DNA of 33,297 nt. Origin: Burkholderiales bacterium. GTDB taxonomy: Bacteria > Pseudomonadota > Gammaproteobacteria > Burkholderiales > Burkholderiaceae_B. Where the stretch lies: NCBI GenBank assembly GCA_021299735.1, contig JAJTEM010000029.1, positions 1 through 33,297 of the forward strand, written 5' to 3'. The notes beneath the pieces are model-generated. The model did no database searches. It had not been told where the DNA came from and saw only the letters and a list, made by a program, of their open reading frames with translations. Numbering within the stretch: position 1 is the first letter of the stretch; the number at the start of each line of letters is the position of its first letter. This document shows, in pieces, positions 24,768-32,604 of the stretch. A program made the position numbers and the translations under genes.

Positions 24768-24791
24768 TTCGAATATATATCAATATACGAA
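24768..24791. promoter_or_regulatory. 24-bp palindrome upstream of the pilL-like gene (copy 2)
   Basis: TTCGAAT and ATACGAA flank a 10-base AT-rich spacer, 56 bases upstream of the pilL-like ATG. It has the same length, spacing and position as the copy before pilS. Another half-site (TTCGTAT, 24728-24734) lies between it and the ATG. Confidence 0.65.
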
Positions 24792-24857
24792 ACAATTTGT
24801 TTTGCAGCAATCTGTAAAATTATTTTGCTGCGTCAGAATTTCGTGGTTTGAATCACA

Positions 24858-25334
24858 TCAATCCTGATAAATTGCATCAAGCCATTGTTTGCCCTCATGC
24901 GGGCTGTAATGAACCAATAGGTATGCCGCAGTCTCAAGCATGGCAAGACTGCTGGCTTGCGCATCATGTAGCGCTTCCTGGTTAATTAGATCGTATTCGT
25001 GAACACACACTTTCAATAGCTCGCCAATCAGGCGAGAGGTAGACTCCATGCCTGTCAACCTGGGTCGTAGTTCCACCTGGGCTTTCATCAGGCCATGAAA
25101 GTAATGCCAGGTGGCTCCTTCGGTTTCGGCGAGACCCCGCAAAATGAACGGCAAACTGAGGTTTAGCAGACCAGTGTCCTCAATGTGATATGCCAATTCA
25201 CTGTATTCGCAGTCGCACGGATCGACTGGATGGTGAGCCCTGAAGTAAGCAATATTGTTTGCGATCGGATTGCCAGAAGACCGGGCTGCAAGTATTGCAG
25301 CCGCGTTTTCGAATGGCTTTGTGTGTGCGACCAT
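24858..25334 (-). CDS. Uncharacterised 158-residue protein at the head of the pilus cluster
   Basis: I do not recognise this protein. It is mostly helical, with many His, Glu and Tyr (AYFRAHHPVDPCDCEYSELAYHIE, then HYFHGLMKAQVELRP) and no signal peptide or membrane helix, so it is likely cytoplasmic. The PCDC motif could bind a metal. It is upstream of the pilL-like gene on the same strand, 145 bases before it, with the palindrome between; it could be a regulator or a separate gene. The ATG has no strong ribosome site. Its neighbourhood suggests, but does not show, a pilus-linked role. Confidence 0.55.
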   Translation of the reverse strand: MVAHTKPFENAAAILAARSSGNPIANNIAYFRAHHPVDPCDCEYSELAYHIEDTGLLNLSLPFILRGLAETEGATWHYFHGLMKAQVELRPRLTGMESTSRLIGELLKVCVHEYDLINQEALHDAQASSLAMLETAAYLLVHYSPHEGKQWLDAIYQD

Positions 25335-25645
25335 ATTGTTTTGTTGACTCGTTGAGTTGATGAATACTTGCCCGAATTTGTGACGCGAACAAGTGTTGAC
25401 TTAACAAATGTTTTAAAAAAAACACATTTTTTGTCATTTCATGTAACAGTACCTACAGGAATTGCGACAAATTCTAAGTATCCACATGAGGTCATCATCC
25501 AAGATCCATGATTTATATAGGGATTGATTGCCCTTTAAATTTCACCCATGCGATATATTCGTTGCAAATTTCTGTCGTCCTCTCTGAGCTTTTTAGGTCT
25601 ATTGCTGTTTTTGGTGTGTTCAGAACCCTCACGCCCAGATTCCTC
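25335..25645. other. Intergenic region with AT-rich tract and relic of the dehydrogenase C-terminus
   Basis: This 311-base gap lies between the 158-residue gene and the dehydrogenase. The left part (25405-25450) holds A and T runs and must include the promoter of the leftward gene. The right part, read on the minus strand in a frame shifted from the dehydrogenase, continues with IERNLGVRVLNT, which resembles the usual end of that family. I see no other gene in it. Confidence 0.5.
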
Positions 25646-26602
25646 TCAATGAACCGCCTCATTAATCTGATCGAAGCTGTAGGTTTCTACAATCGGTTGT
25701 ATGTTGTGTAAGGCGGCGAAATTCAGCATGTCGGCAATAACGCGCGGGCTGCCCACTGGCGAGGATGAAATGGTGCGTTGTTGTCCCATCAAACCAAATA
25801 CACCGATGTCCAAAGGCTCAAGCACCGCGCCCAGAAAGTGGAGGCGTCCCTTGGGAGCCAGTGTTGAAATATAGGCATTCCAGTCCAGCTTCACATTCAC
25901 TGTCGACAAAATTAGATCGAACGATCCTGCCGCGTTTTTCAAAGCCTCGGGGTCTTTGCTGTTCAGCACATGGTGTGCACCCAGGCTCAGCAATTCATCT
26001 GTTTTCGAAGCATTGCTGCTAAAAGCAGTTACCTCGCATCCCCAGGCTTTCAGAAACATTACTGCCATGTGCCCCAAGCCACCCACGCCAATCACTGCCA
26101 CCTTGCTTTGTGGTGAAACATTGAATTGCACCAGCGGGTTGTACACGGTGATACCCCCACACAATAGCGGGCCTGCAGTGGCCGGGTTAACGCCAGCCGG
26201 AATTTTTACGGCACTAATCGCCTGCGCACGCACTTTTTCAGCAAAACCGCCATGGCGGCCAACAATTGTGCCCTTGGCAGTGCTGCACAGGTTGTGGTCG
26301 CCACCCATGCACATTCTGCAACTTTCGCAATAACCTGAATGCCAGCCCAAGCCCACCACGTCGCCAACGGCCAGGTGGCTGACATGGCTGCCCACCTTGC
26401 TCACGCGGCCGATAATTTCATGGCCGGCCACCATGGGGTATTTGGCACGGCCCCAGTCGTTGTCCAGCATGCTGACATCGCTGTGGCAAATGCCGCAGTG
26501 GTCTACATCGATTTCAATGTCAAAGGCATTCAATTCACCGGGATCGTATTCGAATGGTTTTAGTGGGCCTTTGGCCTCGAAGGCTGCGTATGCATTAATC
26601 AT
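25646..26602 (-). CDS. Zinc alcohol dehydrogenase (YahK/cinnamyl-type MDR), C-terminus frameshifted
   Basis: NAD(P)H-dependent zinc dehydrogenase that interconverts alcohols and aldehydes. Motifs: CGICHSD with the catalytic Cys, the GHE zinc motif (VAGHEIIG), the structural-zinc cysteines (CESCRMCMGGDHNLC) and the Rossmann GVGGLGHMA. The protein ends at SFDQINEAVH, about 15-20 residues short of the family. In a shifted frame the next codons read IERNLGVRVLNT, like the normal end (family: E..R...ARYRVVL). So a small indel near 25648 has probably cut the tail; a sequencing error is also possible. AGGAG precedes the ATG. It is divergent from the molybdopterin oxidoreductase. Confidence 0.85.
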   Translation of the reverse strand: MINAYAAFEAKGPLKPFEYDPGELNAFDIEIDVDHCGICHSDVSMLDNDWGRAKYPMVAGHEIIGRVSKVGSHVSHLAVGDVVGLGWHSGYCESCRMCMGGDHNLCSTAKGTIVGRHGGFAEKVRAQAISAVKIPAGVNPATAGPLLCGGITVYNPLVQFNVSPQSKVAVIGVGGLGHMAVMFLKAWGCEVTAFSSNASKTDELLSLGAHHVLNSKDPEALKNAAGSFDLILSTVNVKLDWNAYISTLAPKGRLHFLGAVLEPLDIGVFGLMGQQRTISSSPVGSPRVIADMLNFAALHNIQPIVETYSFDQINEAVH

Positions 26603-26700
26603 GTTGTCTCCTGTTGTTTTTCTGAGTTCTCTTGATGGTATTACACCTTCGCAAGTAGTATGAACAGATAAGTAATAAACAGAACATTCAGGAGACTAAC
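26603..26700. promoter_or_regulatory. Divergent control region of the dehydrogenase and molybdopterin genes
   Basis: A 98-base gap with both starts. Each gene has a CAGGAGAC ribosome site at its own side (reverse at 26605-26613 and forward at about 26686-26694). No certain operator is seen. Confidence 0.5.
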
Positions 26701-28818
26701 TTGCAAACCCATCGCCGTGCATGCCATTTGTGCGAGGCCATTTGTGGCCTGAAAATCGAAGTGGACAACAATCAGATTGTTTCTATCAAAGGCGATGAGC
26801 AAGACCCCTTCAGCAGAGGTCACATTTGCCCCAAGGCTGTGGCATTGAAAGACATTCAAGAAGACCCAGACCGCTTGAAAATGCCCGTGAAGAAAGTGAA
26901 TGGGCAATGGGTTGAAACTACGTGGGAAGACGCGATTGAGCTGGCCTGTGATGGCCTGTTTCAGGTGCAGCAAAAATACGGTGCCAACGCAGTGGGCGTG
27001 TACCAGGGCAACCCGAATGTACACAATTGGGGCTTAATGACCCATAGCGCCAATTTTCTCGGATTGCTGAAAACAAGAAACCGTTTTTCCGCCACATCGG
27101 TTGACCAACTGCCCATGCAGCTTTTGGCTTACTGGATGTTCGGCCACCAATTGCTAATCACCATTCCCGACATTGACCACACCAATTATTTCCTCATGCT
27201 GGGGGCCAACCCGATTGCATCCAATGGTAGTTTGATGACTGTGCCCGATGTGGCCAAGCGAATAAAAGATTTACAGGCGCGTGGCGGCAAGCTGATTGTG
27301 ATTGATCCCCGGAAAACTGAAACTGCTGAAGTGGCCGATGAACACCATTTCATCAAACCTGCAAGCGATGCCGCATTCATATTCGCGTTGATCAACACGA
27401 TTGTTGATGAAGGCTTGACCCGAATGGATCGCCTTGCCCACCACAGTGAGGGTTTGTATTCAGCCTTGGGTGCCATTTCAAAAATAACGCCTGAAGTTGC
27501 ACAAACCGAATGCGGTATTGATGCTGGAACAATTCGCCAGATTGCCCGCGATTTTGCCAACGCCGGAAAAGCGGTTGCCTACGGTCGCATGGGTGCCTGT
27601 ACCCAACGCCATGGCACCTTGGCTCAGTGGGGCATTCAATTGCTGAATTTTGTAACCGGCAACCTCGACCGGGTGGGCGGAAGCCTGGTGGCCAACCCCG
27701 CGCTCGATCTGATTGCTGCACCCAACAGCAAGCCCGGCAGTTATGGCCGCTGGCACAGCAGGGTTAGCCAAAAGCCCGAGGCCTTGGGTGAGTTTCCCAG
27801 TGCAATCATGGCTGAGGAAATTCAAACCGAAGGTGAGGGGCAAATTAAGGCAATGGTGACCATTGCTGGCAACCCGGTGTTGTCTACCCCCAATGGCCAA
27901 CAGCTTGACAAGGCACTTGCAGGGCTGGAGTTCATGGTGTCTGTGGATTTGTACATCAATGAAACGAATCGCCATGCAAATGTGATTTTGCCCACTACAT
28001 CGCCTTTGGAGCATGACCACTACGATTTGATTTTCAATATTTTCGGCGTACGTAACCAGGCCAAATACAGCGCAGCTACTTTGCCCAAGCCGGAAGGAAG
28101 CCTGGATGATTGGGAATTGATGGACAGGCTAGCCACTTGCTACAGCGCAAAAACTGGCAAGCCTGCACGGCCTTCCATGCCGCCACAAATGATTCTCGAC
28201 ATGGGTTTGCAAATGGGGCCTTATGGAATGGCTAGCGAGTACAAGTTGAGTTTGGACAAGTTGAAGCAACACCCCGAAGGCATCGACCTAGGGCCGTTAC
28301 GCCCCAGTTTCCCAGGCCGCCTGCAAACCGTAGACAAAAAAATTCAACTGGCACCCGCAGAAGTACTTCAGGCCGCAGCAAATTATGTAGACAGTTTGTT
28401 GAATACCGACCGACAAGCAGGTACAAGCATGATGCTAATCGGCAGGCGTCACATTCGCAGCAACAATTCCTGGATGCACAATTCAGAGCGCTTGGTAAAA
28501 GGCAAAAACCGCTGCACCGCCATGGTCAACCCAGCAGATGCTGCGCGATTGAATTTGCAAGAAGGCCACAATGTACGGGTACGCAGCCGGGTGGGTGAAA
28601 TTACACTGCCAGTTGAAATTTCAGACGCAGTTATGCCCAGCGTGGTGAGCATTCCGCATGGTTGGGGGCATGACAAACATGGTGTTCGTTTGCAGGTGGC
28701 CACCGCGCATGCGGGGGTTAGTTGCAACGATCTAACCGATGAGCAATGGGTGGATGAACCCAGCGGAAATGCTGCGGTGAACGGTGTGCCGGTGACTCTG
28801 ATTCCGGTGCCTTTATAA
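26701..28818 (+). CDS. Molybdopterin oxidoreductase (formate dehydrogenase-like, BisC/NarB group)
   Basis: Molybdopterin guanine dinucleotide enzyme with one 4Fe-4S cluster, 705 residues. Cluster cysteines are Cys8, Cys11, Cys15 and Cys43 (CHLCEAIC and HICPKA). The Mo-cofactor fold follows (LMLGANPIASNGSL, then GKLIVIDPRKTETAEVADEHHFIKP; GRMGACTQRHGTL; late GRRHIRSNNSWMHNS and VSIPHGWGHD). Where formate dehydrogenases have Sec or Cys, here I see SVDQLPMQ and no Cys, so formate is not assured. No Tat signal, so it is likely cytoplasmic. The start is TTG at 26701, decided by CAGGAGACTAAC before it and no better codon. Its stop overlaps the convergent egtB-like stop by six bases (TTATAA). Confidence 0.88.
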   Translation: MQTHRRACHLCEAICGLKIEVDNNQIVSIKGDEQDPFSRGHICPKAVALKDIQEDPDRLKMPVKKVNGQWVETTWEDAIELACDGLFQVQQKYGANAVGVYQGNPNVHNWGLMTHSANFLGLLKTRNRFSATSVDQLPMQLLAYWMFGHQLLITIPDIDHTNYFLMLGANPIASNGSLMTVPDVAKRIKDLQARGGKLIVIDPRKTETAEVADEHHFIKPASDAAFIFALINTIVDEGLTRMDRLAHHSEGLYSALGAISKITPEVAQTECGIDAGTIRQIARDFANAGKAVAYGRMGACTQRHGTLAQWGIQLLNFVTGNLDRVGGSLVANPALDLIAAPNSKPGSYGRWHSRVSQKPEALGEFPSAIMAEEIQTEGEGQIKAMVTIAGNPVLSTPNGQQLDKALAGLEFMVSVDLYINETNRHANVILPTTSPLEHDHYDLIFNIFGVRNQAKYSAATLPKPEGSLDDWELMDRLATCYSAKTGKPARPSMPPQMILDMGLQMGPYGMASEYKLSLDKLKQHPEGIDLGPLRPSFPGRLQTVDKKIQLAPAEVLQAAANYVDSLLNTDRQAGTSMMLIGRRHIRSNNSWMHNSERLVKGKNRCTAMVNPADAARLNLQEGHNVRVRSRVGEITLPVEISDAVMPSVVSIPHGWGHDKHGVRLQVATAHAGVSCNDLTDEQWVDEPSGNAAVNGVPVTLIPVPL

Positions 28819-30108
28819 GGCGCAGGTTCTGAAGCCTACGAACACATCGTTTCTGTCGGGTGTATAGGCTTGCCGGTAAGTGCCGCGAATCAGCATGGAT
28901 GAAGTTGCGCAGGAGCCACCCCGAACCACTTTGTGGTCTCCGAATTGCAAGGTAGACATGAAAGGGTACATGTCCACTGAAAATCCATCATAGGGAAAAA
29001 ACAGGCTGTCAGTCCACTCCCACAAAGTACCTATCATTTGTCGGCATCCAAACGGGCTGTCGCCTTCGGGCAGGGAAGTCACTGGAAGCCTTGCAAGGTG
29101 TGTGCTGTCCATGTCAACCCGGTGGGTTTCCATGGTGTTGCCCCATGGAAACTTGTTAAACGCGCCTTGCTCCTGATTGCCCAAAGCCGCCACTTCCCAC
29201 TCAAACTCCGATGGCAACCGCCGCCCTGCAAATTTGCAGTAGGCTTGAGCCTCCCAATAACTAACGTGTTTAAAAGGCAGTTCGGCCTGCACTGGAAGCC
29301 ATTGGTCAAAATGTCGTTCAAGCCAAATGCCGTTCTCTTTTTTCCAGAAAAGTGGGTGCCTTGCACTATTGCTGTTACGCCACTTCAGGCCAGCCATGCT
29401 CCAGTATTGGTCGTTTTCATATCCACCAGCTTTGATGAAATCAAGATACTGGGCATTGCTGACCAAGGTTTTGGAAATATTGAAGGCCTTTAGCTCAACG
29501 ACAAATCCCGGCTTTTCATTGTCGAAGCAGAAGTCGTCGGTTGCAAAATGTTTCGATTCAGCAGGCATGCCAATTCGGTAGCGGCCTGCAGGTACTTCAA
29601 CATCAATGCTGCTTGTTGGTTTGTTGCTTTCAACGGCAGCATGGGTGTGTGAATAGGGCGGTGGCGCATAGCCCAGGCTTTGGCGTGCCCAAACCATCGA
29701 CTCAATGTGCATGTTCAGGTGAAAAATGGCGTATTTGTACAAATACAAATCGCTGTCGGTCAGCGGTTTGGTCTCAATTCGCCGTTTCACTTTGTTGAAG
29801 GTGTCGTCAAAGTAGCGCAGGGTGTCGGGCTTGTCCGGGAAAAGTCCTTCTTGCCAGCGGTCCTCGTGGGCCAGTTCAAACGAGTCCCAGACGTCGTCCA
29901 GGTCTGGGTTGTAGGAGGGCACCCCGTCCAGATTCTGCAAAATAAACCGCTCAAAGAAAAAAGCAGCATGCCCAAGCTCCCAAATCGGCGGGTTAATTCC
30001 CGGCAAATAAGGCACCTGGGTTTGCTGGGCACTCAGGCTGTTGACCAGCGCCAGTACTCTCTCGCGGCTTTGTTGTAAAGAATCGAGCAGGGATTGCTTG
30101 TTATTCAT
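28813..30108 (-). CDS. EgtB/SenA-family iron-dependent sulfoxide (or selenoxide) synthase
   Basis: Members join a thiol or seleno-sugar to hercynine to make ergothioneine or selenoneine. The N-terminal DinB-like domain shows the iron ligands His47 (WELGHAAFF), His130 and His134 (FHLNMHIES). The C-terminal FGE-sulfatase-like domain (about 170-431) ends with VVRGGSCATSS...RNDVFVGFRTCAL. The pattern NPPIWELGH and HLNMHIESMVWARQSLGY is closer to SenA than to classical EgtB (SPxxWHLAH, HEQQHQEL), but this is from memory. No senB, senC or egtD gene is visible in the window. It stands alone, divergent from the CigR-like gene. Confidence 0.83.
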   Translation of the reverse strand: MNNKQSLLDSLQQSRERVLALVNSLSAQQTQVPYLPGINPPIWELGHAAFFFERFILQNLDGVPSYNPDLDDVWDSFELAHEDRWQEGLFPDKPDTLRYFDDTFNKVKRRIETKPLTDSDLYLYKYAIFHLNMHIESMVWARQSLGYAPPPYSHTHAAVESNKPTSSIDVEVPAGRYRIGMPAESKHFATDDFCFDNEKPGFVVELKAFNISKTLVSNAQYLDFIKAGGYENDQYWSMAGLKWRNSNSARHPLFWKKENGIWLERHFDQWLPVQAELPFKHVSYWEAQAYCKFAGRRLPSEFEWEVAALGNQEQGAFNKFPWGNTMETHRVDMDSTHLARLPVTSLPEGDSPFGCRQMIGTLWEWTDSLFFPYDGFSVDMYPFMSTLQFGDHKVVRGGSCATSSMLIRGTYRQAYTPDRNDVFVGFRTCAL

Positions 30109-30152
30109 GGTAGTGGTACTACTAAGGCGTTAAAAACCATTATAGGCTACCT

Positions 30153-30704
30153 ATGTTCACCAAATCGATACTACGCAATTTGACTGTTGCATGCACCGCA
30201 TTGTTGATTGCCAGCGGCAGCGCCTATGCTGAAAAGCCTGAAAAAGGAAATGGCAACCACGGCAAAAACAAGGAACAAAGCGAACAACGCGGGCAAAAGG
30301 AGAACCGCAAGGGCGGTGGAAATGAAAAAGGTGGTGGAAAAGACAAAGGCAAGCGCTCTGAGGTGAGCGATTCAGGCCAGGGCGGTGTGTCTGTTTCCTT
30401 TAACTTTGGCGGCGCTGAAACCCGCATTGTAAGGGACTATTACGGCGGTCAGGTTGCCAAAGGCAAGTGCCCGCCGGGGCTGGCCAAGAAGGGCAATGGT
30501 TGCCAGCCACCAGGCCAGGCCAAGCAATGGCAAAAGGGTCGTGCATTGGGCAGCGATGTTCGCTATTACGACATTCCCAACGAACTGCGCATTCGTTTGC
30601 CAGCGCCACCTTTGAACCACAAGTACGTGCAACTGGGCACTGACTTGTTGTTGATTGCAGTGGGCACTGCAATTGTAGTGGATGCAATCGACGGGATTTT
30701 TTAA
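30153..30704 (+). CDS. CigR/RcnB-like exported protein
   Basis: A 183-residue protein with a signal peptide (cleavage after SAYA near residue 26), a Lys/Gly/Glu-rich linker (27-75), then the family signature GKCPPGLAKKGNGCQPPGQAKQW, LGSDVRYYDIPNELRIRLP, and a C-terminal LLLIAVGTAIVVDAI segment. This is the pattern of CigR-type (RcnB superfamily) proteins. CigR in Salmonella restrains virulence secretion, and RcnB-type proteins sit in the periplasm with roles in metal balance. What it does here is not known. There is no T3SS nearby, but an effector-like F-box/LRR gene lies elsewhere in the window. Confidence 0.8.
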   Translation: MFTKSILRNLTVACTALLIASGSAYAEKPEKGNGNHGKNKEQSEQRGQKENRKGGGNEKGGGKDKGKRSEVSDSGQGGVSVSFNFGGAETRIVRDYYGGQVAKGKCPPGLAKKGNGCQPPGQAKQWQKGRALGSDVRYYDIPNELRIRLPAPPLNHKYVQLGTDLLLIAVGTAIVVDAIDGIF

Positions 30705-30727
30705 ATCTCGTTTTTAAGTCTCATTAA

Positions 30728-31618
30728 TCAGGCCGGGGCGTTTGATGATTTTAAAAAATCAATAAACGCCCGCGCCTTTGAATTGATGTGTTTTCTGTTG
30801 GGTATCACCGCGTATAAATTCCGCTTGAAGCAACCGTAGTCTCGCAATATCACCTTAAGCCTTCCTGCCTCAATGTCCTCTTGAACCACAAAGGCTGGAA
30901 TCAGGGCAATTCCCAACCCTTTCAATAAGCATTCACGAATGGCCAAGCTGTTGTTGGTTTCAAAATTACCAGTCACGTTCACATTGATTTGCTGTGCTTG
31001 CGCATCAAAATAAACCCATTGCCTTGGGGTGTCACGGTAGGTGTAAATCAGGCATTTGTGTGAACCCAGGTCTGCTGGTTGCTTTGGCACGCCATATTGC
31101 TTCAAGTAAGCAGTTGAAGCCACAGTGACATGTTCAATTTCTCCCAACTTTCTGGCCACCATGGCAGAGTCTTTCAGATCCGAAATTCGTATCGCCACAT
31201 CAAATCCCTCACCGATAATTTCAGACATTTTGTCCTCAAGGTGTAGCTCTACTCCAAGTTTGGGGTACTTGTTCATGAAGTCCGGAATTTGCCTGACCAA
31301 ATTGGTCAGTCCATAAGACATCGGCGCGGCGATGCGCAGTTTTCCCTTGAGTTGTTGCTGATTACTGCTAATTTCCTGCTCCACTTCTGTAATGGTCGAA
31401 AAGGCAGCATTTGATTTTTCGAACAGTCTGCTTCCTTCTTCGGTCAAGCTCAGCTTTCGTGTTGACCTTTGAATCAACTTGACATCAAGCCGTTCTTCAA
31501 TCCTTGAAACGGCCTTGCTAGCGGCAGACTTATTGATCCCCAGGCTAGCTGCCGCTTGCGTGAAACTGAGCCTTTTGGCTACTTCAACAAATACACGCAG
31601 GTCAACGAGTTCATTCAC
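30728..31618 (-). CDS. LysR-family transcription regulator
   Basis: A 296-residue LysR-type regulator. The N-terminal winged HTH (LRVFVEVAKRLSFTQAAASLGINKSAASKAVSRIEERLDVKLIQRSTR) is followed by a type 2 periplasmic-binding-like effector domain. It starts at GTG (31618), since GGAGCAACAATC precedes it and the nearby ATG is in another frame. It is divergent from an EamA-type transporter and the cyclase gene, and a perfect palindrome lies between, so it probably controls them, as LysR regulators often do for divergent neighbours. The inducer is unknown. Confidence 0.93.
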   Translation of the reverse strand: MNELVDLRVFVEVAKRLSFTQAAASLGINKSAASKAVSRIEERLDVKLIQRSTRKLSLTEEGSRLFEKSNAAFSTITEVEQEISSNQQQLKGKLRIAAPMSYGLTNLVRQIPDFMNKYPKLGVELHLEDKMSEIIGEGFDVAIRISDLKDSAMVARKLGEIEHVTVASTAYLKQYGVPKQPADLGSHKCLIYTYRDTPRQWVYFDAQAQQINVNVTGNFETNNSLAIRECLLKGLGIALIPAFVVQEDIEAGRLKVILRDYGCFKRNLYAVIPNRKHINSKARAFIDFLKSSNAPA

Positions 31619-31669
31619 GATTGTTGCTCCACAGGAAACAATAAGTTGCTATTTGCCTAGATTATCAAT

Positions 31670-31683
31670 TTTGCAATTGCAAA
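31670..31683. promoter_or_regulatory. Perfect palindrome between LysR gene and transporter
   Basis: TTTGCAATTGCAAA is a 14-base perfect palindrome in the divergent gap, with further GCAAAT or ATTTGC half-sites nearby (about 31651 and 31708). It is the best candidate LysR site. Confidence 0.55.
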
Positions 31684-31734
31684 TACACTGCTTACACCAA
31701 TGTAAACGCAAATCGCCTGAAAGGTTGGGTACAA

Positions 31735-32604
31735 ATGAACGTGGTGTTGTTACTGGCCTGTGGCCTTCTGATTTCGATAACTTACGCCTTGGGCAAGCTG
31801 GCCAAACAAGCCGGTGTTGATGGTATTGAACTTCTTTTCTGGCAAATTTCTGGCAGCGTGTTGATTGTGTTTCCTTGTGCCATGTGGGCTGGCCAGCTAC
31901 CCAAGCTTCAAAAGGACCACGTGCAGTACTACACCCTGGCTGGTTTAATGGGTTTTACGGGCCCTTATTTAATTACCTATTGGGTATTGAACTACATCCC
32001 CTCCGGGCTGGTGGGTGTGGTGGCTTCGCTTTCTCCCTTGCTTACTTTTGCCCTTGTATTGATTCTTTTTCGCGGTAAGGTCAAACGCTCAAGCGCTCTT
32101 GGGCTGCTGTTGGGCTTCATCGGTGTTCTCGCCATTTTATTGCCGAAAAACAGCTTGCCCAGTCCCGGCATGTTTGTGTGGGTTTTATTGGCCTGCGCTT
32201 CCCCGTTGTTGCTGGCTGCCGGCAATGTGTACCGCACACGTGCGTGGCCTATCAATGGAAAGCCGCTTCAAATGGCGGCCGGTTTACTTGCCTCCCAATG
32301 GGCATTGCTATTGCCTGTTTATCTCACCTCCCATCCCATGGGTTTGCCCACTCAAGCCTTGTTTCCGGTCTTGAGCATTGCAGTGCTGTCGGGCGTTTTT
32401 TATTTGATCAGCTTTGAGTTACAACGCCGAACCACACCCGTGTTTGTTGGGCAGTTGGGCTACGTGATTGCCCTGTGTTCTTTGTTGATTGGCATTGTGT
32501 TCTTTAAGGAAATACCCTCACTGTGGGTTTGGCTTGGTGCCGCACTTATTGCTGTTGGGGTGTATTGGGTTTCAAACAGTAAATCGGCAGGTGGTACAGC
32601 ATGA
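31735..32604 (+). CDS. EamA-family (DMT) membrane transporter
   Basis: A 289-residue drug/metabolite-type transporter with about ten hydrophobic segments in two EamA halves; conserved patches are LMGFTGPYLITYWVLNYIPSGLVGVVASLSPLLTF and the second-half GQLGYVIALCSLLIGIVFFKE. Direction and substrate cannot be read. AAGG lies about ten bases before the ATG. It is divergent from LysR and its stop overlaps the cyclase ATG (ATGA), so the two are coupled and may act on the same compound (inference). Confidence 0.9.
   Translation: MNVVLLLACGLLISITYALGKLAKQAGVDGIELLFWQISGSVLIVFPCAMWAGQLPKLQKDHVQYYTLAGLMGFTGPYLITYWVLNYIPSGLVGVVASLSPLLTFALVLILFRGKVKRSSALGLLLGFIGVLAILLPKNSLPSPGMFVWVLLACASPLLLAAGNVYRTRAWPINGKPLQMAAGLLASQWALLLPVYLTSHPMGLPTQALFPVLSIAVLSGVFYLISFELQRRTTPVFVGQLGYVIALCSLLIGIVFFKEIPSLWVWLGAALIAVGVYWVSNSKSAGGTA

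Noticed and set aside
25400..25450. A/T-run hairpin as terminator
   Set aside because: Arms are imperfect and nearly pure A/T; it more likely belongs to the promoter of the leftward gene.
28813..28818. Six-base overlap of two convergent stop codons (TTATAA)
   Set aside because: Common compact arrangement; no sign of function beyond sharing bases.
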